NCBI RefSeq assembly: GCF_011386835.1
Contig: NC_088792.1
Coordinates: 219,886,394 to 219,950,393 of the forward strand
Direction: 5' to 3'
Length of the DNA stretch: 64,000 nt
Origin: Chrysemys picta bellii
Taxonomy: Eukaryota > Chordata > Testudines > Emydidae
Under the pieces are notes generated by a model. That model did not search any database. It saw only the letters and a program-made list of their open reading frames with translations, and was not told the DNA's origin. Shown here piece by piece: positions 21,191 through 32,689 of this stretch (its first letter is position 1; each line of letters opens with the position of its first letter). Made by a program: the position numbers and the translations under genes.

Positions 21191-21992
21191 ATCTTTCTTT
21201 CAGTATTGCTTCATCAAATGAGTTCTTTAATGAACCTAGTTTGCTTTTCTGTAAAAGTAATTTATTTCTAATGGTGAAAACATTGTCTTTCTTAGGGCTG
21301 ATTTCAGGAACCAATAGCTGTAGAAGGTAGTCAGGAGTTTGCCACGGAGTGGGATGCAGTGGGTAGGTGTGTTCCTTCAGTAGACTTGGTTTCTGTGAAG
21401 CATAAGCTATATTTTAGTAATACTATGCTGTGAACATCCAAAGTAAATGTTCAGATTAATTGAAAAGGAGTCATTCTCACTTCAGTCATGATACAACATA
21501 AATCACCCCTAAGTGATTTCAGTATGTTAAGCTGCATATCACATTCAAAGGTCTTTTTGCATATTTCAGTTCCTTTTTCTCAATCATTTGATGTTTGAAG
21601 GTAACTTCATGTGTGAAAAGATTTAGAATGGTTTTTATTTCCTTTATTGAATTAGTGGGCTATTACGTTTCAGAAGTCTTGATCCTTTAGTGAAGTTAGT
21701 GGAACTCTGCACTAATACAAGGTGAGGCCCTGCATGATTCTCCATGTAGCATTGTTCTTAACAAAGTGGCCATGAAAGCCATATTTCCAACAACTTTTGT
21801 TGGATCAGGCCCCTGCATCATAACCTGGTGTTCTCTAATTCTGAACATTTAAGTGGTCTGATTCAAACTCCACCTAGACTGCTATGCCATACCTTTCAAT
21901 TTGATTTGAATGATGATTGTCCATAGATTTAAAATGATGTGTCAGATCTGACCTTGATGCCATGATAATTTGAACATTTTTACAATTCTTCT
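21191..21992. other. No feature recognised
   Basis: AT-rich sequence with no coding or repeat signal I can support. Confidence 0.45.
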
Positions 21993-22480
21993 TTGAGATG
22001 GGGTGGATAAACCCCATACTGGAAATACAAGGGTGCAGGAACAACTCGGCCCCTGGAAGACCTGCCTCAACAGGCCTGCTGGGCATGTTCTAGGAGGAGG
22101 AGGAGCTTAAGCACATCAGGGTGGAGAGAGAGAGACCGGCACTCACTGCTCTGGAGGGGTTACACCAGGAAAGTATCTCCAGGAGGAGGAGTGCTGCATG
22201 AAGCTGGGACTTTCAAACCTGTAGAGGCCCTCAGCTACAATATGCCCTGAGGAGGGTAGGAAGAGATCTAGAAGACTATGTAAGCTGGACCTCAGGTAGT
22301 GGATGCCTTCCTTATGGCACCAAAGAGAGCTGCTGGGTCAGAATCCTGTGGAATGGGAGGGCCTGGGTTCCTCCACCCGCTACTGCTAGGTGGGGCTGTA
22401 GCCACAGACTCTTACCACTAGGCAGAATTGCCGCCACAGACTCTTACCACTATCTGGGGCCCTCATCCCCCTACTCCCAA
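21993..22480 (+). repeat. 5' LTR of the decayed Gypsy element
   Basis: Aligned by eye with 27,706-28,158: GGTGGATAAACCCCATACTG, GGAGGAGGAGCTTAAG, GGGTTACACCAGGA and GGGCCTGGGTTCC match in order. This copy has an extra ~30-bp duplication (GCCACAGACTCTTACCACTA at about 22,400 and 22,431). The 3' border, and so the primer-binding site, is not resolved; TGGTGGAGAATGCAAGCA just after it is a candidate I cannot match to a tRNA. Confidence 0.7.
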
Positions 22481-22599
22481 CTGGTGGAGAATGCAAGCAC
22501 GACAGATGAGTCCTGCTGAAGTATGTAAGAAAGGCGCACAGAGAAGTGTGTGGGGAAGGGGGTGGATAGGAAGCAGCATATATGTGGAGAAGCTGCTGA

Positions 22600-23600
22600 A
22601 GTGGAGGGTGGAGAGCCAACAACAACAGGCAACCCAGCTACAGCAACAGCCGAGTCAGTTACTGCAATAGTTCACCACACAACACAAGCAATAAGCAGCT
22701 CAGCAGCAGCAGCAGTTCATTCAAGAGCTGACCACCCAACACGAAGAACAGCAACAACAACTGGTCCAGCAGATGGCAATACTCTTATAACCCCCAGGAT
22801 AGCAGTCAAGCTGATGAAGATGGGCCCAGAGGATGAAGCCTTTTTGGTGACATTTGATCATATGGCTACTGTGGAGCCTGGACACCAGATCATTGGGCCA
22901 TGCTCTTGGCCCCATAATGTATGGCCAATCAGGCAGCCTACAGGGTGATAGACCACAAGGATGCCTGAGACTACCATAAGGTAAAGATGGTCATTTTAGA
23001 TTACTTTGATATATCCCCAAAGATGTACCACCTGTACTTCTGGAGAGAAAGATATCTGCTGGGGCCCTGCCCTCCAGTAGTGTACCAACACCTCAAGGAT
23101 TATTGCTGGTGCTGACTAACCCCAGACAGGTGAACTGGAGTGAAGGTGGCAGAGGATATTGTACTTGAGCAATTTGTCCAGGTTCTCCCAGCTGGGGGAT
23201 AAGAATGGGTACAGAGACATTGAACAGGCATTCTGTTAGAAGTGATGTGTCCTACAGAAAACTGCCCGGCAGTTGAAGGGGCACCCTCTCAAACCCCCAA
23301 AAATGGGGCCTCTGAGACCAGGCCATTGCTGAATGTGGAAGGTCGAGTGTGGCGGAGGGAACAGGCCACAGGAGACTGTCTGATGGTGTGAGGCCTGTGT
23401 CCCTTCTATGGCAAAGACTAGGAGGCTGAGCAAGGACCTTCCAGGACATAGAAGCCTAGGAAGCTGGGGAGCGTGGAAGCCAAGGCTTCTCTGTCTGTGA
23501 TACCCTTAATGGAGGGGGGTGGGGCAGATGGTGTCTCACTGGCAGGCAGTTGCATCAAGTGTGGAGAGCACAGTCATTTTTGATGCAACTGCCCCTTTAT
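22600..23600 (+). pseudogene. Gypsy gag remnant
   Basis: A glutamine-rich start (frame with QQQATQLQQQPSQLLQ and EEQQQQLVQQMA) is followed by KMGPEDEAFLVTFDHMAT, a SCAN-like capsid start. A later block reads DISPK.YHLYFW in another frame (family form DISPE.FR..F). A zinc knuckle CIKCGEHSHF-stop-CNC sits at 23,551-23,592 with the spacing C-x2-C-x4-H-x4-C kept but one TGA inside. Gag would package the RNA in virus-like particles. Multiple stops and frame changes. Confidence 0.65.
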
Positions 23601-23649
23601 GACAAGCCTGGACAGCCACTCTTAGAGTCTGCAAACAGGGACCAGCTAA

Positions 23650-23760
23650 GAAGATAGTCCCAGTGAGGGCCTATGGGTACAAAATGATGGGATAAATAGA
23701 TTCAGGATGCAGCCAGAACTTCCTAAAGGAAAAGCTGGTTGAGGGCCATGAGACACCAAC
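23650..23760 (+). pseudogene. Gypsy aspartic protease remnant
   Basis: IDSGCSQNFLKEKLVEG at about 23,696-23,746 contains the catalytic Asp-Ser-Gly triad of retroelement proteases. The downstream half is cut by the CR1 fragment at 23,793. Not functional. Confidence 0.65.
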
Positions 23761-23792
23761 TGACACCTGACACAATCTTCTTGAAGCACATA

Positions 23793-23899
23793 AATAAGAA
23801 TGGCCATAATGGGTCAGACCAGTGGTCCATCTAGCCCAGTATCCTGTCTTCCAACCGTGGCCAATGCATGGAGACATGTGCCCATACTTCATGAAGGAT
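23793..23899 (-). mobile_element. CR1 3'-end fragment
   Basis: Plus-strand text AATAAGAATGGCCATAATGG, GTCAGACCAGTGGTCCATCT and AGCCCAGTATCCTGTCTTCC is a very common turtle CR1 subfamily 3' end in reverse. It lies within the Gypsy protease region, so it inserted afterwards. Confidence 0.7.
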
Positions 23900-24117
23900 A
23901 CTGCTGACAGTGGGGAACCACGCTGAGACTCTACATGTGGGGTGGCAAGCTCTCTTGCCTACCCAGTGGCCCAAGACTGTGACTGAAAGTTCTTTGGTGA
24001 GTCTTGCAGATGCAAGAGAAGGACTTGCCTGTAGGGGATGACCATGCCTCCATGGCCAGGAAAGAGGCTGGGTCCGTGGAGAAAAGACCCAGGGCAGGTG
24101 TCGGCAACCAAGTCATA

Positions 24118-24660
24118 GGTCATCTGGCCTAGTGGTTGAGGCAAGAGTCTGGCCTACCTCTTAGATTTGAATCTAGATGGGAGCAGGTCCAAGAGCAAAG
24201 TCAAGGGACATAGCTGGGCGTCAGAGACCGACGCCTAAACCGAAGGGTTAACTTCAATTGCAGTCAGAAGGTGTAGCAGAGGGTTGGAGCTGGGAGTCAG
24301 AAACCAAAGCCTAAAACAAAGGCTGAAGTTACAGTCAGAAGGTGGAACTAAGGGTCTGAGCCAGGTGTCAGAGGTTAGGAAGGAACTGAGGGCTAGAGCA
24401 GGAGCAGATATAGTCTGAGGCATGAGCAAGGCTAGAGACAGTGGAAGCAGGGACAGGACCAAGTGCAGCTGCAGGCCAAGAATGCGTTGAGCAACTGGAC
24501 AACTGCTGCTACTGAGACTAAGTATCAGCCTGCAGATTTCTGCAGCCTGGCACAGTCAATCAGACAGCTTCTATTAGAGCCAGCTGCTCTCATTGGGTTG
24601 CTAGGAGACTGGCTCTGCTGCAGGCTGTCCTCTGACAGTGGAGACTTCACAACATGCAGA
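24118..24660 (+). repeat. Insert with tRNA-like head and GTCAGA-rich body
   Basis: CATCTGGCCTAGTGGTTGAG (box A-like) and TTAGATTTGAATCTAGA (box B-like) suggest a SINE head at 24,118-24,180. A body follows with loosely repeated GTCAGAGACC/GTCAGAAACC and CTAAACCGAAGGG/CTAAAACAAAGGC units. The segment does not fit Gypsy pol and separates protease from integrase. Class uncertain. Confidence 0.4.
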
Positions 24661-24879
24661 AGGGCCTTGAAGGGACCAGTGAGCTCAAGACCACCAAACA
24701 GGGTCTTCTTGGGGGAACAAAAGGGAGATTCCACCTTGTGCTGGGCATACAAATAGAAAACAGCTTTCAACAGGAAGTAATTGACTGAGAGATAGCACAA
24801 GGCCACACTTTGAGTTGAGAGAGGAACAACTTTACTGGTTGGCAAAGTTTGGGACCAACTCCTGTATCCTGCCCCTTTT

Positions 24880-25915
24880 GGAGGGAGTTATTTTGACTTC
24901 TGCACTTGGTACCATGTGCTGGACATCTGGGAAGGGAGAAAACCCTTGAGAGGATTACCGCCAGTTCTGTTGGCTGGGCATTTGCAAATGGGGGAGGGAA
25001 TAATGCATGTCCTGCCTGGAAAGTCAGTTGGCAAGAATCAAGAGCACTACAAGGGACCCCCTAATAACAATGCCAGTAATAGACTACCCCTTTGAGAGAA
25101 TCAACATGGATTTGATAGGACTGCTAGAGAAGAGCACGAATGGACACCAACACATACTGGTAATTGTGGCTTATTCAATGCAGTACCCCGAGGCTGCTTC
25201 TCTTTGCTCAACCAACATGGTGACCTGAGCAACGGAACTCATGAAGGTCTTTGCAAGGGTGGGGAGCCCCAAGGAAATAATAACAGACATGAAGATTAAC
25301 TTCATGATGAAGAACTCATGTGAACTACTGAATATTGAAACTCTGAGAACAACTGCTTACCACTCCAAATGGATGGGCTAGTCAAACAATTCAATGGGAC
25401 CCTGAAGGGGATGCTGAGAAAGTTTGTGTCTGAAGACCCTCGCCACAGAGATTGCTTGTTAACACCTCTCCTATTTGCAATGCATGAGATTCCCCAGACC
25501 TCAAAGGGGTTCTCATCCTTTGAGTTGTTATATAGGAAACTACGCTGGGGAATCATAGATCTAGTTCAGGAAACCTGAGAGAAGCAAGAGCCCAGAGGTA
25601 CTGGGGTAATAGAGTATGTTCTACAGCTACAAAAGAAGCTGAAGACACTAAGGGATTTTGCAAAGGAAAATCTCTGAAAGGCCCCAGACTGTCAAGAGCA
25701 AGCCTATAAGAGGGACACCAACCCATGTAAATTCCAACGGAGTGACAGGGTATTGCTGTTATTGCCAACTCAGAGTCAAAGTTAATGGCTGGTAGGCAAG
25801 GGCCTTTTGAGATAGTACACCGGATAAGAGCAATAGATTATGAGATATAGCAACTGGGAAAGAAGAAGAGATCCAGATTCACCACATAAACCTTCTGGTG
25901 GCCTGGTGAAACTGT
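24880..25915 (+). pseudogene. Gypsy integrase remnant
   Basis: Order of recognisable pieces: VIDYPFERINMDLIGLLEKS with the first catalytic Asp, ILVIVAYSMQYPEAASLC, ATELMKVFARVGSPKEIITD with the second Asp (25,230-25,290), DGLVKQFNGTLKGMLRKF where the third acidic residue (family VERFNR) is replaced by Lys, then LLFAMHEIPQTSKGFSSFEL. It precedes the RT, the Gmr1-type order. Stops (for example TGA at 25,226) and frameshifts throughout. Confidence 0.8.
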
Positions 25916-25969
25916 AAGAGCTTATTCATAACATCCTTCCCCCATCAATCCAGAGCTGGGACCCCAGGC

Positions 25970-26905
25970 TCTGTTACCCAAGGACCCAGACACTATTTCC
26001 TTTGGAGAAGAGTTCCAGCCATCTCAATGGACTCAGATGTTGCACGTGGTCAGGTCTTTCCCTTCCATGTTCTCATCACGGCCCAGACAAACAGGCTGAT
26101 TTGTCACCACATCATGATGGAGCCTGGATGGAAGGTCCAGAAGAGCCTACATTCCCTACTCAGAAAGATGTGGGATGTTGTATATCAGGAGCTGCAGGTG
26201 ATGTTGAACCTCAGTGAGGTATAGGGTTCTATCTGTACCTCACTGAGGTTCAACATCAGAGCAGGTGGCAGAGTCCTATTCTCTTAGTGCCATGGTGGAT
26301 AGGATGTCTCAGTTTTAAATCAACTTTAGGAAAATGAATGCAATATCTATGTTTGATGTGTATCCTATATCATGAGGGGTTGAGTTGTTGGAGTGATTAG
26401 ATGATGCAAAGTATATCTCAACCTTAGATCTGACTGAGGGTTACTAGCAGATTTCCTTAACAAAGGGATCTCAAGGAAAAAAGCAGCCTTTGCAGCACCT
26501 TTCGACCTGAACCAGTTCAAGACCATGCCCTTCGGCCTTCATGGGGTTGCAGCTGCCTGCAATGGCTGATGAACATGGGCCTGCAACCACACGGCCAGTA
26601 TGTGACAGCCTGTATGGTTGTTTACAGTTATAATTGGGAGAAACATTGCAAGCATATTTTGGTGGTCCTATGGGCCCTTGAAGAAACCAACGACACGGTG
26701 AACCTGGCTAAGTGCTGGTTGGGGTTTCATGAGGTAACATAACTTGGATATACCATCAGAAGAGACAAACTTAGGCCTTTAATTGGGAAGGTCCAGACCT
26801 TCACTGATTTCCCTATCCTGTCAATGAAGAAACAAGTTAGATGATGTTTGGGTCTGGCAGGCTGCTATGACGATTCATACCCAGCTTTGCTATAACACCT
26901 CTCAC
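25970..26905 (+). pseudogene. Gypsy reverse transcriptase remnant
   Basis: Pieces in mixed frames: MVDRMSQF..NFRKMNAIS (family RFC.DFRKLN), STLDLT-stop-GY-stop-QI (family LDLTKGYWQI), KKAAFAAPFDLNQFKTMPFG followed by LHGVAAA. The YxDD active-site block is not recoverable by eye. It is interrupted by a perfect 23-bp inverted repeat at 26,199-26,258. Enzyme dead. Confidence 0.75.
26199..26258. repeat. Perfect 23-bp inverted repeat, 14-nt loop
   Basis: TGATGTTGAACCTCAGTGAG + GTA at 26199-26221 has an exact reverse complement at 26236-26258, separated by 14 nt. The left arm encodes the normal RT-upstream text (VMLNLSEV); the right arm replaces the expected continuation, so it looks like a templated local inversion-duplication, not an original part of the element. 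Confidence 0.85.
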
Positions 26906-26912
26906 AGAATTA

Positions 26913-27173
26913 GGCCAGGTCTACACTACACACTTACTTCGGTATAACTATGTCGCTCATGGGTGTGAAAAATCCACACCCCAGAGCGACATAGTTATAC
27001 CAACCATAACCCCCATGTAAATGCTTTCCCCGCCAACATAGCTACCGCCTCTCACAGAGGTGGAGTTATTAAGCTTTCTCTTGTCGGCTTACAGCATCTT
27101 CACCAGAAGCACTACAGCAGTGCAGTTGCATCAGTGCAGCTGTGCCAATGCAAGTTTGTACTGTAGACCTGCC
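26913..27173. mobile_element. Miniature Harbinger-like element with strong hairpin
   Basis: The left end is GGCCAGGTCTACACTACAC and the right end, other strand, GGCAGGTCTACAGTACAAAC. TTA precedes it (26910-26912), but the right flank reads CTG, so the duplication is not confirmed. GGTATAACTATGTCGCTC (26941-26958) pairs perfectly with 26984-27001, with an inner GGGTGTG/CACACCC stem. It splits the Gypsy pol between RT and RNase H. Confidence 0.75.
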
Positions 27174-27700
27174 CTGGAGCGAAGAACACTAGCCCCAAGA
27201 AGGTTGCCTGGTCCAAGGTCTGTGACAAAGCCATCAGGACCTTGAAAGACTATCTGAGCAAAGAACCGGTCCTCTTCTACCTCACATGACAGCTCATACT
27301 CCACACAGATGCTTCAGACATAGGGCTAGGGTCAAGACTGTTCCAAGACTTTAATGGGGGAGAGCATCCGATACTCTGTATCCGCTAGAGATTGTTTCTC
27401 CATGGAAGGCCTGCTCAACTATAGAGGAAGAGGCCTTGGCAGCAAAGTGGGCCATAGAAGTATTGCAATACTATCTACTGGGAAATCCTTTCCATTTGAT
27501 AATTGACCACGTATGCCTCTGCTGGCTAGGTACCATGAAAGATACCAACCCCTGGCTAATGAAGTAGTATTTGGCCTTACAACCCTATGCCTTCTAGGTG
27601 GACCGCAGGCAGGGAAACAAATACTAGAACACAGATTTCTTTTCCCAGGATGGTGGACTGTGAAGCTTGGATTTGGGCATCTCAACGCCGAATGTAAGGG
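27174..27700 (+). pseudogene. Gypsy RNase H remnant
   Basis: Continues pol after the insertion: KVCDKAIRTLKDYLSKEPVL, then LHTDASDIGLGS with the first catalytic Asp (about 27,300-27,335), GGEHPILCIR and a weak EEEALAAKWAIE-like block near 27,425-27,460. Several stops. It would degrade the RNA strand during reverse transcription in an intact element. Confidence 0.7.
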
Positions 27701-27705
27701 GTGTG

Positions 27706-28158
27706 TGTGATGAGGTGGATAAACCCCACACTGGAAAGAGAGGAATTCAGGAAAAACTCTAGGCTTGGGAAGCCTGCTGGACAAGCTCCACTTGGAGGAG
27801 GGGATTAAATAGGAGTCTCTTCAGCACAGCAGGGTGGCAGGCAGAGATAGACAGATATGCATTCGCGGCCACAGAGGGGTAACACCAGGAGAGTAACCTC
27901 AGGAGGAGAAATGCAGCATGAATCTGGGACTCCTCAGCCTGTACAGTCCTGTGGGTTAGATTGCAAGGGAGAACCGTGAGCCATGTCATGCACCGAGGAG
28001 GAAAGAGCAGTAGGAAGAGACACCTTCTTTATGGTGCCAAGAGGGCCTCTAGGTCTGAACCTGGTGGACTTAGGGCCCTGGGTTTCCCTACCAGGAGACG
28101 GGACTGCTGTCATAAACTCTAACAGCTAAGTGGGGGCCTCCTCCTGCTCACACTCTTC
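27706..28158 (+). repeat. 3' LTR of the decayed Gypsy element
   Basis: Starts TGTGATGAGGTGGATAAACC and matches the 5' LTR in order, lacking its ~30-bp internal duplication. TTAAATAGGAGTC near 27,805 may be the TATA region. End placed near GCTCACA. Confidence 0.7.
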
Positions 28159-28227
28159 TTCAGATGGGTGCCTTCCCTTATAGAAAAGAATGTATGCCAT
28201 ATACATTATAAGTAATGTTTTTATATA

Positions 28228-28582
28228 CAGTAGAACCTCAGAGTTACGAATACGTCAGGAATGGAGGTTATTCGTAACTCTGAAATGTTCCAGAACTCCG
28301 AACAAAATGTTATGGTTGTTATTTCAAAAGTTTACAACTGAACATTGACTTTATACAGCTTACTATACAGAAGAAAAATTCTGCTTTCCCTTTATTTTTG
28401 TAGTAGTTTACATTTAAACTACTGTACTAAACTAAAGTACTGTACTGTTTGGGCGGGGCGTGGGGGTGTGTGTGGGGAGGTTGGTCTCTGCTGCTGCCTG
28501 ACTGTACCTCTGGTTCCAAATGAAGTGTGTTGTTGACTGGTCAATTTGTAACTCTGGTGTTCATAACTCTGAGGTTCTACTG
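28228..28582. mobile_element. Tigger-like (Tc1/mariner) miniature element
   Basis: Ends CAGTAGAACCTCAGAGTTAC and, on the other strand, CAGTAGAACCTCAGAGTTAT; TA lies outside both (28226-28227 and 28583-28584). 355 bp. Just inside the left end AGAGTTACGAATA is echoed inverted as TATTCGTAACTCT. No transposase. Confidence 0.88.
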
Positions 28583-28586
28583 TATT

Positions 28587-31500
28587 ATGAATATGTAAAT
28601 AATACACACACAGAGTGAGTGCCATTTAGAAACTCAGTTTTCACTGTTCCAGGTTTCTGTGACAACTGTGGTATCTTTCTGTATCTATAATAGGAGATAC
28701 CACTTTTACCATGGAGCCCTAAATACTGATTTTAATGACTTCTATTCCACATGTGTGTGCAACTCCCTGTGACCCAAACTGTCTGCCATTTAAAAAAAGC
28801 AAATTGACTAATAAGTAGGTGGCAGAGCTCTCTAAGTTACGGCTGTTATTTCCTTCTATTTACATTAGAAAATAACAATGGTAGTAAATGAGGATAAAAG
28901 ACGACATTTTAAAAGTGGAAGGCTGGAGATGTGGAGAGTGGGAGCCGGATTAAATATGCTCCCACACAAGCAGCAGCAGCAGCGCAGAAGAGGCAGCCAC
29001 TGCGGAGGGTCAAGATTTGGAACTGAGCTGCCTGCACCTCTGCCAAGCCGTGGACAAAAGGGAATAGGTAGGATTCTTGCTCCTGCAGTACTTAGAGAGG
29101 AAACCAGGAGAATGAGAAGAGCATCTGAGCAGCCACTAACTGAGAACAGTGTGCAGGGAAGCCTATGGCCTGGGAGCAGCCCAAACTGTCTGTCTGTCTG
29201 TCAGCTCTCACAGAGGAGTGAAAAGACTATTGGGGCCTGTTGAAACCCAGCTGCTAAGAGCTAGCTACATTAAGGAGGCTTAGCCAGGTACTCAGTTTCC
29301 CCAGGTTCCAGGATTCTACCCAGAGCAGAATGAAACTATCTAGAGGGGTGGAGCCATGGGGAGTAAAGCTGAGTTTGGTGGGGGGTGGGGAGTCCAAAAG
29401 TGTTTCCCTACAGGCCAGCCCCCTAAGAAACCCCACTAGTCAGGTGGGAACTCTATATTTGTGGAGTAGTTTTGAGTGGACTCTGATGGAGTCTTTCCCA
29501 AGTGCCTGTCCCATGTGGTCCTGAAGGGTCTTTGGTGCTCTGGGGAAGACACAAGTGAAGACTACTGGGACTGTTTAAGACTCTAAAATATTAGATATAT
29601 AGAGGACATCTCTGTACGAGCAGGAAGGAACCACAGATTATATGCTATAGTGGATGCTATTTGACTTTGAGATTTGTGGGTTTAATATATTTCTGGGACC
29701 CAACCCATAACGGTCGTTTTATCAAATGAAGGTTTTCTACTAGGAGAAGTATATTTCTATTCCTCTAGTGGCTTCAGGAGAATGGCCTTTGTTCTCAGTA
29801 GGGGGAGGCTCAGGGAACTGATCCGGGCACTTTTGGGAAGTAGAAGTGCAGGTGCTGATGGAAAATGTTTTATCCATCAGTAGCTGGGCTTGAATCCTTG
29901 TGTCAGCAAGGATGAGCCCTTCTTTGGTATAGGACACAGTTTGACAGAAAAGTGTAGCTCCTGATAGAGAAGGTTTCATGCACACCCATCACTCCTGGTT
30001 GGGCTTAGCCTCCTCCCCGCCCCCATCACTACATCCATCTTACGTACTCAATGCATAAACTTTCAGCTCTAATTAGAGCTGGTAAGACATTTTTGGATGG
30101 AGTATTTTTCCATTAGAAAATGCTGATTCATTGAAACAAAGCTTTTTGCAGAAGCATGTCATTTTTGACAAAACATGTTTTGAAAGAAAAAAATTGAAAA
30201 AAATGTTTTGACATTTTTGGAACATACTTTGAAACAGAAAATCAAAACAGTGACTCCATTTCAATTTTCAATTTAAATATTTTATATACTATGATATCAG
30301 AATGACCCGAACAATGAATCTCATTGTTTCCTGGGACACATCAAAAATTTTTGTTTTGCATTCTGTTTTAGAATGGAAAACAATTGGAAATCAGAAACCT
30401 TCCTGAAAAATTAAAAATCTGATTCCCACCCAGCTCTAGTTAGAGTGTGAATTACAGCTGAACATCACCTTAAATTCCACTTTAAAAAAAATTACCTGTT
30501 ATATAGATCTCTTTGGATCCAGATCTCTAACAAGTTTTATGTAGATGGACAAGGGTGATGTTAAGAACCATTCGTTACCAATGAAAAGTAGGCCTGTCAT
30601 GGAAAAAAATAAACCAGACTGAAAATTCAAAGTGTTCTTACTAAAATAATTATGAAGAGAAACCAATCAAAGCTGCATGGGAAATTGCGATGGGAGTGTA
30701 CTACCTTTGAAAGGCTGGCCAGGAGCTTCAATCAGAATCACCTGCATATAATTAATGAGGTTCCCTGTTCCCCCCCCTCCCCTGAGGGCTGACCTGTTTA
30801 AAACTGGAAGAGGAGGCAAGGGAAAGTGTAGTATGGAGACTAGAAGATGCATACCTGGCAAGGATGGTGCTAGCTAGCTTGCCTGTCTCTTAGAGACTTT
30901 TTGTTTGAGACTTTTTTTGAGTAGCTCAATCCTGGGCTCACAGGTAAGAGCCTTTAAACTGTTGTTCAGGTGCTCCTTTCAGAGGGCTTATTTAAAGAGA
31001 GATATGCTTATGTTAATTAGAATGTTTGTTTGGCTTCTCCTTGCCTCAGCTGTTAAAATGAATCCATTGCTGCCCCACTGAAGGGGAAACTGAGGCAGGC
31101 CTCAGCAGATCCATGTTTTGCTAGACAGTGGTGCAATAGAGCAGGCATAAAAACTGAGGGGAAATTTCACAACAATTGGACACTTACTTTTAAAGAAAGA
31201 CAAGACTTCATGGTCTATTTTAATCCCATTTTATAATGCAACTCTAACTATGCAGTCGCTACAAACTGTGTCCATAATGTTATGATATTTGTTTACTCAT
31301 TTGTACCTAGACTTCTCAAAATCACACCTGCTGTGAAAGGATGGGTGTGTGTGTGCACCCACCCTGAGCCCAAAGATAATTAACCTTAGGAAACAAAACA
31401 TGCATGAACTTTATATTGACACAGCTATTCAATCAATCAGGAGCAAATTCTGTTAAATGTCTGAGGAGTTGGTGGGTGTATGTTTTGTCTATTCTAAGCC

Positions 31501-32223
31501 ACAACTACCAAGAAAAATGAGATGCATTACCAAAGGAGGAAGTAGGTTCAAAGTATGCCTAGGAGTCATTTATCATAATACAGAGCATAAATTAATAAAT
31601 TTATGCTTCTAAAAAGCAATAAACCTTCTAATTCAATTTTATTTAAATAATAGTTAAATTGCTGCCCCAGTCAACCTCTCACTGTGATATGTGCAGTCTA
31701 CTAAAATAAAAAGTCTACAAAAGAGGATAAATAAGTTTCTTTTCACTAAATATGTATATGCTATTTGTATCAAGAAAAAAGCCTCTTTATTAGTTAATGC
31801 ATAACCCTTAGTCACAGAGTGAAAAGGTGCAAAGATTTACCATTCAAGTTCAACACAAAGTGGAATGTCTGAAGTCAGCTCATTAGCCACCTACAATATA
31901 GCATGGAACACATGTTATTTTTAGAGAAAATGGACTTTTAAGTGCATCATACAGTTGTGAGGATAGATTCAGTAAACCTTTCAGTGGGATTTTTTCCCAC
32001 AGAAATATCTACTGATGCCTGTATGCCTTTCCAGATGTCTTGCATATTACTTGAAATGTCAAGACAATACCTCAAGAGAACACTCCAATTTGTTAAATTG
32101 ATATTTTTAAAATGGTATCAATGCTCATTCTGTGTAGTAAGTGCTGTTACATCATGCCCAGAAATGCCCCTTTTAGTGGCTGTACTTCCAAAAAGAGGGA
32201 GGATAATGTAAGAAGGGGGATAG
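28587..32223. other. No gene recognised
   Basis: Includes an open frame at 28,878-29,243 with CAG repeats and no recognisable domain, a short CTGT run near 29,190, and palindromic AT-rich text near 30,100-30,430. Possibly contains unrecognised old repeats. No exon can be supported. Confidence 0.4.
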
Positions 32224-32232
32224 TATTGTTAA

Positions 32233-32675
32233 GGTTAAGATTTTTGTCATGAGTATTTTTGGTAAAAGTCCTGGAAAGGTTGCAGGCAATAAACAAAAAT
32301 TTATGGAAGCCTGCGACTTTTACTAAAAATACCCTGGGGGAGCTACCAGTTGGAGCCCTGCCAGCGGCTGACCACCGGCTCCTGCTTCGGCCCCGGGGGC
32401 CGACTCAGCCTGGCCATAGTGCCTGCTCCTGCTCTGGCCCTAGTAGTTGCTGTTCCTGCGTCAGGGTCTGAGCGCCAGCCCCTGCTCCAGAGGCTGCTCC
32501 TCCTGCTCCAACGTCCCTGGGGGCTGACCGCTGGCTGCTGCTCTGGCCCTGCCACTGCTCCTAGGTGCAGATTGACAGCTGCTCCAGCCCTGCCACTGCA
32601 GTGGGCTGAGTCAGCCGAAGAAGTCACAGAGGTCTGTTAAAGTCACGGACTCTGTGACAGAATCGTATCCTTAAA
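32233..32675. mobile_element. Non-autonomous DNA element, hAT-like
   Basis: TATTGTTAA is repeated exactly outside both ends (32224-32232 and 32676-32684), an 8-9 bp duplication. The left end GGTTAAGATTTTTGTCATGA and right end (other strand) TTTAAGGATACGATTCTGTC are loosely inverted. The GC-rich core (GGCTCCTGCTTCGGCCCCGG) gives spurious long frames. No transposase. Confidence 0.7.
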
Positions 32676-32689
32676 TATTGTTAATGGAC

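Larger units (their letters stand above)
21993..28158 (+). mobile_element. Decayed Gypsy LTR retrotransposon, integrase before RT
   Basis: Two diverged LTRs flank an internal region in the order gag - protease - integrase - RT - RNase H. Integrase upstream of RT is the Gmr1-type order. Every domain carries several stops and frameshifts. Later insertions are a CR1 fragment at 23,793, a tRNA-headed segment near 24,118, and a miniature DNA element at 26,913. LTRs share TGGATAAACCCCA.ACTGGAAA near their start. It is clearly older than the copy at 49.3-54.7 kb and has different LTRs. Outer ends are good to within a few bases; no clear target duplication. Confidence 0.85.

Noticed and set aside
22550..22948. 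Intact 132-codon Thr/Ala-rich protein
   Set aside because: It is an out-of-frame reading of the Gln-rich gag start of the decayed Gypsy element; the true frame is broken.
28878..29243. 121-codon frame with a Gln/Arg-rich patch
   Set aside because: Openness comes from a CAG-rich stretch; no domain, no splice context, no stop-codon-free extension.
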